A stretch of DNA of 13,882 nucleotides from Chitinophagaceae bacterium (GTDB lineage: Bacteria > Bacteroidota > Bacteroidia > Chitinophagales > Chitinophagaceae): assembly GCA_025351145.1 (NCBI GenBank), contig JANXWM010000348.1:1-13882 (forward strand), in the 5' to 3' direction. The number at the start of each line of letters is the position of its first letter. The first letter of the stretch is position 1. A program made the translations under genes and the position numbers. Below, one piece after another: positions 7,163 through 13,230 of the stretch. Below the pieces are notes generated by a model that was not told the origin of the DNA, did not search any database, and saw only the letters and a list, made by a program, of their open reading frames with translations.

Positions 7163-7597
7163 CTATTTTTTAAGAGAATCCCTTATTTCCATCAGCAATT
7201 GATCAGTAGAGGATGGTGCAGGTGAAGCTGCAGGTGCTTCTTCTTCTTTTTTCTTCATGCGGTTGATGGCTTTGATAACCATAAATACTGCAAATGCTAC
7301 AACTACAAATTCGATAATTGCCGTAAAGAAGATTCCATATTTAACAGACACTTCGGCTATTGCCGGTGTAATAACTGCACCTGCCGCGTCTTTGGCCTCA
7401 GCAACGCCGGCCTGCAGTATCCACCTTTTTTCCGAGAAATCTACTCCGCCGGTAAGCATACCAATTAATGGCATTACCATGCCATCAACAAAAGCAGATA
7501 CAATTTTGCCGAATGCAGCACCCATTACAAAGGCTACCGCAGTATCAATTAAATTGCCCCTTATGGCAAACTCTTTAAACTCTTTAATAAATCCCAT
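7163..7597 (-). CDS. mscL: Large-conductance mechanosensitive channel MscL
   Basis: Homopentameric inner-membrane channel that opens under membrane tension and releases solutes during hypo-osmotic shock. The 144 residues start MGFIKEFKEFAIRGNLIDTA, the hallmark MscL N-terminus with its amphipathic helix. TM1 (about 16-45) carries the pore-lining VAFVMGAAFGKIVSAFVDG and ends MPLIG. A periplasmic loop spans 46-85, TM2 is about 87-112 (YGIFFTAIIEFVVVAFAVF), and a basic KKKEEE stretch and Ala/Pro linker lead to the cytoplasmic helix TDQLLMEIRDSLKK. Length and layout are normal. The gene is 65 bp downstream of the PPK2 gene on the same strand, so partial read-through is possible. It ends in a strong terminator of its own. 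Confidence 0.97.
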   Translation of the reverse strand: MGFIKEFKEFAIRGNLIDTAVAFVMGAAFGKIVSAFVDGMVMPLIGMLTGGVDFSEKRWILQAGVAEAKDAAGAVITPAIAEVSVKYGIFFTAIIEFVVVAFAVFMVIKAINRMKKKEEEAPAASPAPSSTDQLLMEIRDSLKK

Positions 7598-7662
7598 AGT
7601 TTTTGGTTTTAATTGGTGATGAAAATAAAGGTTGAAAGATATAAAAAAAGAAAAAACTCAGA

Positions 7663-8412
7663 TTATGATTTCTTTAAACCGGGGTACTTCATTTTTAAGG
7701 AAGAAAGTTTTTTGTGCAGCAATTCGGTAATCATAAATTCCTTGTACCAGTTTTGATCTGACGGCACAACCGTCCAGGGAACCGCATTACAATTTTTAAA
7801 GCAGTCTTCGTAAACTTTCATGTACTCTTTCCAGTGTTTGGCTTCGGCAAAATCATTTTCGTTGTATTTCCACTGCTTGGTTTTATCATTGATCCTTTCC
7901 TTCAAACGGCCCTGCTGCTCTTCGGGTGAAACATGCAGGTAAAATTTAAGGATATGTGTATTGTTGTGTGTGCTGATTAATTCTTCAAAATCATTAATGG
8001 CCTTCATTCTTTTTAAAGCAGTTTCATCGTCGATCAATTTGTGCACACATGTTACAATAATGTCTTCATAATGGCTGCGGTTGAATATTTGTACCATCCC
8101 TTTTGCCGGGGCATGCTGGTGAATACGCCACAAAAAATCGTGCGACAATTCTAAAGGGGTTGGCACTTTAAAAGACTGCACCGTTACACCCTGCGGGTTA
8201 AGGTGGCCAAATACATTGCGTATTACACCGTCTTTGCCGCTGGCATCCATGCCCTGTATTACCACCAGTACCGAATGTTTATTTTCTGCAAACAGTAAAT
8301 TCTGCAGTTCGTTTAATTCACCGAGAAGGGTATCGGTTTTTGCTTTTGTTTTTTCTTTGTTTAGTCCCCTGGGTGCTCTTGTACTTACCGCACTTATTTT
8401 AATATTTGGCAT
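7663..8412 (-). CDS. Polyphosphate kinase 2 family protein
   Basis: PPK2 enzymes transfer phosphate between polyphosphate and nucleotides (AMP, ADP or NDPs) in the cytoplasm. I start at ATG 8412 (249 residues), two codons inside a frame that otherwise opens with TTG 8418. The P-loop fold is clear: Walker A GMDASGKDG at 54-62, Walker-B-type FNRSHYED at 110-117, and the lid region GRLKERINDKTKQWKY at 168-183. WTVVPSDQNWYKEF (213-226) is another strongly conserved PPK2 segment. The length fits the short single-domain class. Whether it acts on AMP, ADP or both cannot be decided by eye. It is divergent from the EamA gene (51 bp between starts at 8412 and 8464) and upstream of mscL on the same strand. 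Confidence 0.93.
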   Translation of the reverse strand: MPNIKISAVSTRAPRGLNKEKTKAKTDTLLGELNELQNLLFAENKHSVLVVIQGMDASGKDGVIRNVFGHLNPQGVTVQSFKVPTPLELSHDFLWRIHQHAPAKGMVQIFNRSHYEDIIVTCVHKLIDDETALKRMKAINDFEELISTHNNTHILKFYLHVSPEEQQGRLKERINDKTKQWKYNENDFAEAKHWKEYMKVYEDCFKNCNAVPWTVVPSDQNWYKEFMITELLHKKLSSLKMKYPGLKKS

Positions 8413-8462
8413 ACGCAATCAATTTATTTTAAAGTTATCTTTTATTAACCGAAAAAAAGACC

Positions 8463-8490
8463 TTTGCCCAAATTTACAGTATTGGGCAAA
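8463..8490. promoter_or_regulatory. Perfect 9-bp inverted repeat over the start of the EamA gene
   Basis: TTTGCCCAA (8463-8471) and TTGGGCAAA (8482-8490) are perfect complements around a 10-nt loop. Both candidate TTG start codons, at 8464 and 8482, fall in the arms. In the mRNA this hairpin would hide the start site; as DNA it could bind a dimeric regulator. It also lies upstream of the divergent PPK2 gene. AAATTTACAG is repeated in the loop (8470-8479) and after the hairpin (8491-8500). Confidence 0.5.
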
Positions 8491-9384
8491 AAATTTACAG
8501 GCTGGCTATTGTTTATATTGATATCAGCTATTTGGGGCAGTTCTTTTATTCTTATGAAAACAGGCATGCTGGCTTTAAGTGCTTACCAGGTTGCATCTAT
8601 CCGCATTTTAAGCGCTTCCATTGTTTTGCTGCCGTTCGCATGGAGGGCTTTTAAAAATGTGGAGAAGAAAAAAGTTCCCTATGTTGTACTATCGGGGTTC
8701 CTTGGCAGCTTTTTCCCTGCTTATCTTTTTTGTGTAGCCGAAACAAGAATAGATAGCTCCCTTGCCGCAATTCTTAATTCGCTTACGCCAATGTTTACCA
8801 TTATTGCAGGCATTTCTTTTTTCCAGTTAAAAGCGGGTACTCAAAAAATAATCGGCGTGGCAATTGGCTTTGGCGGGTTGTTGCTGCTTCCATTGGCAAC
8901 AGAAAAAGGCATTGATTTTAAAGACATGCAATTTGCGGTGCTTGTTTTAGTTGCAACTGTTTGCTATGCAGTAAATGTAAATATGGTAAACAAGCACCTG
9001 CACAATACCCCTTCGCTGCATATTGCTTCATTTGCTTTTTGCTTTCTGTTGTTGCCCTCATTAATTATACTTATTTCAACCGGTTATTTTAGTTTGCCGC
9101 TATCAACAGCACCTTACATAAAAGCCACGCTTGCAGCATCAACACTTGGCGTTATCGGTACAGCAATAGCATCAATCCTGTTTTATATGCTCCTTAAAAA
9201 AACAGGTGTGGTTTTTACCTCGCTGGTTACTTATGCCATACCTATTGTTGCGGTAATGTGGGGGTTGCTTTCAGGCGAAAGCATTACACTTGCCGAGATT
9301 GGCTGCCTCGCAATTATTCTTGCAGGTGTTTATCTTGTAAATAAGAAAGAGAAAGTTATTATCCAGGCACAAGAAATACTATGA
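8464..9384 (+). CDS. EamA / drug-metabolite transporter family permease
   Basis: Inner-membrane permease of the DMT (EamA, RhaT-like) superfamily. The 306 residues contain about ten hydrophobic helices in two homologous halves, starting LLFILISAIWGSSFILMKTG, a typical EamA first helix. The second half begins at about KDMQFAVLVLVATVCYAVNVN. The C-terminus is a basic tail (NKKEKVIIQAQEIL). No ATG precedes the first helix. The start is TTG 8464 or, with a more family-like N-terminus MGKKFTGWLL, TTG 8482. Both lie in a 9-bp inverted repeat that may control translation. The substrate is unknown; family members export amino acids, metabolites or drugs. The stop codon lies inside repeat copy D. Confidence 0.88.
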   Translation: MPKFTVLGKKFTGWLLFILISAIWGSSFILMKTGMLALSAYQVASIRILSASIVLLPFAWRAFKNVEKKKVPYVVLSGFLGSFFPAYLFCVAETRIDSSLAAILNSLTPMFTIIAGISFFQLKAGTQKIIGVAIGFGGLLLLPLATEKGIDFKDMQFAVLVLVATVCYAVNVNMVNKHLHNTPSLHIASFAFCFLLLPSLIILISTGYFSLPLSTAPYIKATLAASTLGVIGTAIASILFYMLLKKTGVVFTSLVTYAIPIVAVMWGLLSGESITLAEIGCLAIILAGVYLVNKKEKVIIQAQEIL

Positions 9385-9444
9385 TGCTTTTCTTGCGTCG
9401 CACTCTTGTACTGTTGGATTATATATTGAACTTTTACCGAAGCG
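9376..9444 (+). repeat. Dispersed intergenic repeat, copy D
   Basis: Plus-strand copy that overlaps the last codons and the TGA of the EamA gene. It reads ATGATGCTTTTC, TTGCGTCGCACTCTTGTAC, TGTTGGATTATATATTGAAC and TTTTACCGAAGCG. The core 19-mer is exact and the 3' part differs from copies B and C at a few positions. Confidence 0.85.
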
Positions 9445-9462
9445 TATTTTTTTAGCGAAGCA

Positions 9463-9885
9463 TTATTGAACCTTTCTGTAGTAATTGGTACTGCCATCGG
9501 CAATACATTGCGTGGAGCCAATTGCAAGCTCACCATTGGCAAGCGAAAAATCATTGTCATATTCATAATTATCAGCGATCTTAAAATGTATTAAAGTTGT
9601 CTCTGCTGCAAACTCACAAGGCTTGCCCTGGTAAATAGTGTAAGTGGCTGTTGTGGTAAACGAGGTATCGTTGTACGCAAAATGCTGAACCGAATTACTG
9701 CCGGCGAAAGAAATGGTATTGCCATTTCCGGGTTCATATTTTTTTTCGCCAGACCATCCGCCAAAAGACTTTGTAAGTTCCCATTTACCAATAAGCTGCT
9801 GATTATCGATCTTCAGGCTACTGTCTTTTTTGCAACCTGCTACAATAATTAGAAAGCCTGTTGCAAATACAATCAACTTTTTCAT
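9463..9885 (-). CDS. Lipocalin-like lipoprotein
   Basis: Small lipoprotein of 140 residues. The N-terminus MKKLIVFATGFLIIVAGC is a lipoprotein signal peptide whose lipobox VAGC places the lipidated Cys at residue 18. KKDSS follows. The mature part starts QQLIGKWELTKSFGGWSG, the usual opening of Bacteroidota lipocalin-like (DUF4923/lipocalin_4 style) domains, and continues as alternating beta-strands (NTISFAGSNSV, FTTTATYTIYQG, ELAIGSTQCIADGSTNYYRK). Two Cys, in GKPCEF and STQCIADG, could form a disulfide. It should be anchored in the outer membrane; I cannot name a ligand. It is convergent with the EamA gene, with repeat copy D between, and is not obviously in an operon. Confidence 0.85.
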   Translation of the reverse strand: MKKLIVFATGFLIIVAGCKKDSSLKIDNQQLIGKWELTKSFGGWSGEKKYEPGNGNTISFAGSNSVQHFAYNDTSFTTTATYTIYQGKPCEFAAETTLIHFKIADNYEYDNDFSLANGELAIGSTQCIADGSTNYYRKVQ

Positions 9886-9971
9886 CCTTCTTTTTTATTT
9901 GCTGACAACCAATGAAACGAAACCGTTGCAGTGCTTTATTTATTTTTTTGAAGATAGTGTGGCTACTGCCG

Positions 9972-10060
9972 CATCATAATCCGAACCCAGCCTCAAGCGG
10001 GGGCAAGCTGTACAAGAGTGCGACGCAAGAGACGACCAGTAAAGGACTAATTGCCGGGTT
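9972..10060 (-). repeat. Dispersed intergenic repeat, copy E (with a 23-bp insertion)
   Basis: Minus-strand copy that starts right after the TPR gene. It reads AACCCGGCAATTAG, TTGCGTCGCACTCTTGTAC, then an extra 23 bp (9987-10009, GC-rich, containing CAAGC twice), then GTTCGGATTATGATG. It stops short of the TTTTACCGAAG end seen in B, C, D and G. The core 19-mer is exact. Confidence 0.8.
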
Positions 10061-10088
10061 AATAAAATATAACACCGGCAATAATTAG
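10047..10088 (-). terminator. Hairpin at the 3' end of the TPR gene
   Basis: TTGCCGG (10051-10057) and CCGGCAA (10075-10081) are complementary around a 17-nt AT-rich loop, with flanking CTAA/TTAG adding symmetry. It begins at the TPR stop codon (10085-10087) and overlaps the start of repeat copy E. No clean T-tract follows, so termination strength is uncertain. Confidence 0.45.
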
Positions 10089-10582
10089 CTTTCGCTTGCT
10101 ATATCTTCTTTTGTTTTGCAGCGCTCAACATCGGCCTGGTAATCTTTAATTTTATCGTTGTTCATGCAATGCAGAATGGCGGTTTTATACTGTTTCATAG
10201 CTCCGCTGTAATTGCCGTTTATTTCTTCTATCATGGCATAGCGGTAGTAAACCCATGCCTTATCTATGGTTACTACTTTTAAACATTTTTCCAGCAGCTT
10301 TTTAAGCTCATCGAAACGGTCAAGATCAATCAACAAACCGGCATAATGAAAGTAAGGATGCGGGTACAAAGGATCAGATTGTATGGCAGCCTGAAAATGC
10401 GTTTCGGCTTTTTCGTAATTATCGAACTGGGTTTTAAAAATCCAGCCAATTGAATTGTGGGCAGGCGCATAGCCCGGCTCTTCGTAAAGAATGGTTTCGT
10501 ATTTCTGAAAAGCCTCGTGATAATTATTGTTGCGTATGTCTGCCTCGGCTTCCAGGTACGTTTGTTCGTATTGTGTTGTCAT
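10085..10582 (-). CDS. Tetratricopeptide-repeat (TPR) protein
   Basis: Small cytoplasmic TPR protein, presumably a protein-interaction scaffold; no catalytic domain or signal peptide is seen. I start at ATG 10582 (165 residues, MTTQYEQTYLEAEADIRNNN). The longer frame from TTG 10684 would read through the terminator of the upstream gene. The repeats are visible at about residues 7-38 (NNNYHEAFQKYETILYEEPG), 40-73 (APAHNSIGWIF...YEKAETHFQAAIQSDP), 74-107 (PYFHYAGLLIDLDRFDELKK) and 108-143 (WVYYRYAMIEEINGNYSGAM), followed by a short charged tail. It lies on the same strand 152 bp after the DHS-like gene but is separated from it by a strong terminator, so it probably has its own promoter. Confidence 0.88.
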   Translation of the reverse strand: MTTQYEQTYLEAEADIRNNNYHEAFQKYETILYEEPGYAPAHNSIGWIFKTQFDNYEKAETHFQAAIQSDPLYPHPYFHYAGLLIDLDRFDELKKLLEKCLKVVTIDKAWVYYRYAMIEEINGNYSGAMKQYKTAILHCMNNDKIKDYQADVERCKTKEDIASES

Positions 10583-10663
10583 AATGATATTGAAGTTAAA
10601 ATAAGCTGCGAAAGGTAAACATTCATTTTTATGAAAAAGTTGTTTGTAAATCTTCTGCCAATA

Positions 10664-10694
10664 AAAAAACCTCTCGTCAGACAAGAGGTTTTTT
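10664..10694 (-). terminator. Intrinsic terminator of the DHS-like gene
   Basis: Perfect 11-bp inverted repeat AAAAAACCTCT (10664-10674) / AGAGGTTTTTT (10684-10694). The centre can add a small GTC/GAC pairing. On the minus strand the hairpin ends in a run of T. It lies 40 nt after the DHS-like stop codon, and its A/T flanks could also serve the opposite strand. Confidence 0.88.
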
Positions 10695-10734
10695 CTTAAA
10701 GCCTCCTTTTTAGGGGAGATTTAGAGGGCTGCTT

Positions 10735-11709
10735 CTACCAACCCAATAACCATGCAAATATCAAGGGGGCAACAATGGTTGCATCGCTCTCCACAATAAA
10801 TTTTGGCGTATGAATATCTAATTTGCCCCAGGTAATTTTTTCGTTGGGCACCGCACCGCTGTAACTACCGTAAGAAGTTGTGCTGTCGCTTATCTGGCAA
10901 AAATAACTCCAGAAAGGAACATCGTGCCACTCCAAATCCTGGTACATCATCGGCACAACACATATAGGGAAATCACCTGCAATACCGCCGCCAATCTGGA
11001 AGAAACCTACACCTTTGCCACCTGAATTTTTACGGTACCAATCACTAAGTTCAACCATGTATTCAATACCACTTTTCATGGTGCTTGCTTTTAGTTCGCC
11101 CTTAATGCAGTACGATGCAAAAATATTTCCCATGGTGCTGTCTTCCCAGCCCGGTACAACAATAGGAATATTCTTCTCCGCCGCTGCAAGCATCCAACTG
11201 TTCTTTGGATCAATTTCGTAATACTGCTCCAGTACGCCGCTCAGCAGCATTTTGTACATATACTCATGCGGAAAATAACGTTCGCCATTTGCTTCTGCAT
11301 CTTTCCATATTTTATAAATATGCTGCTGCAACCTTCTAAACGCTTCCTCTTCGGGTATGCAGGTATCGGTTACGCGGTTGTAATGGTTCTCCAGCAAATC
11401 CCATTCTTCCTGCGGACTAAGATCGCGGTAGTTTGGAACACGTTTATAATGACTGTGCGCTACAAGGTTCATTATATCCTCTTCCAGGTTGGCGCCAGTG
11501 CAACTGATGATCTGCACTTTATCCTGCCTTATCATTTCGGCGAATGAAATTCCAAGTTCTGCGGTACTCATGGCACCGGCAAGCGTTACCATCATTTTGC
11601 CGCCTTCCAGCATATGGGTTTCGTAACCTTTGGCTGCATCCATTAATGCGGCAGCATTAAAGTGGCGGTAATGATGTTCTATAAATTGAGAAACTGGTCC
11701 TTTAGTCAT
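10735..11709 (-). CDS. Deoxyhypusine synthase-like protein
   Basis: NAD-dependent enzyme of the deoxyhypusine synthase (DHS) family, here in a bacterium, which has EF-P rather than eIF5A. I start at ATG 11709 (324 residues, MTKGPVSQFIEHHYRHFN). The longer frame uses TTG 11745 and would run over the likely promoter. Visible family motifs: LAGAMSTAELG (43-53), the NAD-site segment SCTGANLEED (69-78), PGWEDSTMGN (186-195), FFQIGGGIAGDFP (236-248), and PNEKITWGKL (288-297), in which Lys296 matches the catalytic Lys of eukaryotic DHS (Lys329 in human). Against the human sequence as I remember it, His288 is replaced by Asp246 and Asp316 by Tyr283, so the amine substrate probably differs. Homospermidine synthesis or another aminobutyl transfer is a reasonable inference; deoxyhypusine formation is not. 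The gene ends in a strong terminator. Confidence 0.9.
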   Translation of the reverse strand: MTKGPVSQFIEHHYRHFNAAALMDAAKGYETHMLEGGKMMVTLAGAMSTAELGISFAEMIRQDKVQIISCTGANLEEDIMNLVAHSHYKRVPNYRDLSPQEEWDLLENHYNRVTDTCIPEEEAFRRLQQHIYKIWKDAEANGERYFPHEYMYKMLLSGVLEQYYEIDPKNSWMLAAAEKNIPIVVPGWEDSTMGNIFASYCIKGELKASTMKSGIEYMVELSDWYRKNSGGKGVGFFQIGGGIAGDFPICVVPMMYQDLEWHDVPFWSYFCQISDSTTSYGSYSGAVPNEKITWGKLDIHTPKFIVESDATIVAPLIFAWLLGW

Positions 11710-11728
11710 CTTGAAAAATTTAGAACGG

Positions 11729-11736
11729 CAAAAGTA
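11729..11736 (-). promoter_or_regulatory. Possible -7 promoter element of the DHS-like gene
   Basis: On the minus strand this is TACTTTTG, an exact TAnnTTTG match, 20 bp upstream of the ATG at 11709. That is the same spacing as at the beta-propeller gene. The -33 region is only CTTA, a poor match. Confidence 0.35.
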
Positions 11737-11786
11737 ATAAAGCAACAGCAGATTTAAGATTATGGATTGTATTTGAAAATGATTAT

Positions 11787-11861
11787 GTACCCGGCTAGGG
11801 AATTCTATTCATCGTTCGTTGCGTCGCACTCTTGTACACCCGGAACAATTGTGAACTTTTA
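11787..11861 (+). repeat. Dispersed intergenic repeat, copy F
   Basis: Plus-strand copy: GTACCCGGCTAGGG, ATTCATCGTTCG, the exact core TTGCGTCGCACTCTTGTAC, then ACCCGGAACAATTGTGAAC and TTTTA. The 3' half has diverged most and the CCGAAG end is lost. Confidence 0.8.
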
Positions 11862-11921
11862 ATCTCCCTGCAAAAAACATTTACTAATTAAAAAGGTATA
11901 TTTATTACCAAATAAGATAGA

Positions 11922-12070
11922 CTAAGAAGCTGTTAGAGTGAATGATAATTTTTTGCTACGCTTCGGTAAAAGATGCCAATTGATTTGCAGGTGAAAGGAT
12001 TGCGACGCAACGAAGATGCTATGAAAATAAAAGCTGGTATCTAAAATAATAAATTCAAACAGCCTCTAAG
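11922..12070 (-). mobile_element. MITE-like element, 149 bp, containing repeat copy G
   Basis: The ends are imperfect inverted repeats: CTAAGAAGCTGTT (11922-11934) and, reverse-complemented, CTTAGAGGCTGTT (12058-12070), 11 of 13 identical. The interior (11957-12041, minus strand) is a repeat copy: GATACCAGCTTTTATTTTC, ATAGCATCTTCG, TTGCGTCGCAATCCTTTCAC, a diverged middle, and TTTTACCGAAGCGTAGC. No open frame is present and I see no clear target-site duplication. I infer a non-autonomous element; the helper transposase is unknown. Confidence 0.5.
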
Positions 12071-12154
12071 ATCAGGCTATTTACCGGGTATTAACTTATT
12101 GACTGAAGGAGATGATGGAGAATACAAAACTTGTAACCACTTAAACCAGAATAT

Positions 12155-13045
12155 ATGCAACGCCGTACCTTTCTTAAAAACACAGCGCTTTGTGCAGTAG
12201 CTGTTAGCAGTACAGGTTTTATCCGTTTCGATGGCACCCGTTATACCGGTGACTGTGAAACCACAACCGATATCATCGGGCCTTTTTACAGGCCAAATGC
12301 ACCGGTACGAAACGATCTTGTAATACCCGGCGAACCGGGCGAAATAATCGAACTAAGCGGAATAATAAAACACAAAGACTGCACTACTCCTTTAAAAGAT
12401 GCCACTGTAGAAATATGGCACTGCGATGGCAAAGGCGTGTACGATAATACATCAGATAAATTCCGTTACCGTGCCAAAGCAAACTGCGATGCAAACGGGC
12501 AATATAAATTCCGTACCATTTTCCCAATACCTTATAATGTAGGTGGCGACAGGTGGCGGCCCGCACATTATCATTTACTTATTTCTGCACCAGGCTACCA
12601 GGAACTTATTACGCAGATCTATTTTACCGGCGACCCGCATCTTAGTGAAGATTCATCTGCATCTTCGCCCACCGCTAAAAGAAGAATACTCGATAAACAA
12701 AAAAATGCGAAAGGCGAAACCAGCATACTGTTTAATGTTACCATGATGGAAAACCTGCCCGCAGATCTTTCAGCCATTAAACGGCTTACCGGAACCTATA
12801 CAGGTACAGATGATAAAAAAGAAAAGAATGAGTTGTTTGAAAAAGACGGGGTGTTATGGATAAAGAATGATACCCCAACTGGTGGTGACCCGCTTTATTA
12901 TAAAGGCAGTAATACTTTTGAAGTTTATGGAGAAAGTACATCGCTGCATTTTGAATTATTAGCTGATGGCAGTACCAAAGTAACCGTTTCATATCTTGAT
13001 GAAAAAGGTCAGCAAAAAGAAAGCATCGCTATAAAAGAAAAGTAA
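12155..13045 (+). CDS. Exported intradiol ring-cleavage dioxygenase-like protein
   Basis: The 296 residues begin MQRRTFLKNTALCAVAVSS, a twin-arginine (Tat) signal with RRTFLK, so the folded metalloprotein is probably exported. Residues 31 to about 205 form the intradiol dioxygenase beta-sandwich, with TDIIGPFYRPNAP, VEIWHCDGKGVYDN, YKFRTIFPIPY and RWRPAHYHLLISAPGYQ. All four non-haem Fe(III) ligands of the family are present: Tyr96, Tyr127, His138 and His140. Known relatives cleave catechol or protocatechuate between the hydroxyls; the substrate here is unknown. Residues 209-296 add a beta-rich domain (LTGTYTGTDD...DGVLWIKND...FEVYGESTSLHFELLADGS) resembling the tail domains of the DUF3471 kind. 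It has no aromatic-degradation neighbours and ends in a strong terminator, so it is probably monocistronic. Confidence 0.87.
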   Translation: MQRRTFLKNTALCAVAVSSTGFIRFDGTRYTGDCETTTDIIGPFYRPNAPVRNDLVIPGEPGEIIELSGIIKHKDCTTPLKDATVEIWHCDGKGVYDNTSDKFRYRAKANCDANGQYKFRTIFPIPYNVGGDRWRPAHYHLLISAPGYQELITQIYFTGDPHLSEDSSASSPTAKRRILDKQKNAKGETSILFNVTMMENLPADLSAIKRLTGTYTGTDDKKEKNELFEKDGVLWIKNDTPTGGDPLYYKGSNTFEVYGESTSLHFELLADGSTKVTVSYLDEKGQQKESIAIKEK

Positions 13046-13092
13046 CTGTTAACGATTACAAAACAGTCGGAAAAAACTCGCATTATAAAATT

Positions 13093-13130
13093 AAAACAAG
13101 CAATACAGACTAAGTATTGCTTGTTTTTTA
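13093..13130 (+). terminator. Intrinsic terminator of the dioxygenase gene
   Basis: Perfect 14-bp inverted repeat AAAACAAGCAATAC (13093-13106) / GTATTGCTTGTTTT (13114-13127) with a 7-nt loop, and the T run continues to 13129. It lies 48 nt after the stop codon. It separates the dioxygenase gene from the ThuA gene. Confidence 0.9.
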
Positions 13131-13230
13131 GCAGGAAGTTCTATTCAGCTTTCAACTGCTTTAAGTGAAAATTTTTCATGATCTTCGGTTTTCATCCCAA
13201 CAATTTTACATCCCAATTAATTAAAGCATC

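Larger units (their letters stand above)
11746..12154. other. Divergent intergenic region with two repeat copies
   Basis: No gene is seen between the divergent DHS-like and dioxygenase genes. Copy F (plus, 11787-11861) and copy G (minus, inside the 11922-12070 element) face each other. The stretch 12079-12154 should hold the dioxygenase promoter, but I cannot point to a clear TTTG/TAnnTTTG pair. GAAGGAGATGATGGAG at 12106-12121 is purine-rich but too far from the ATG to be its ribosome site. Confidence 0.6.

Noticed and set aside
7597..7662. T-rich stretch between the PPK2 stop and mscL start as a terminator
   Set aside because: A T run is present on the minus strand but no stable stem precedes it.
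4601..12070. The dispersed repeats as a CRISPR array
   Set aside because: Copies are kilobases apart, in both orientations, and separated by genes; there are no regular spacers or cas genes.
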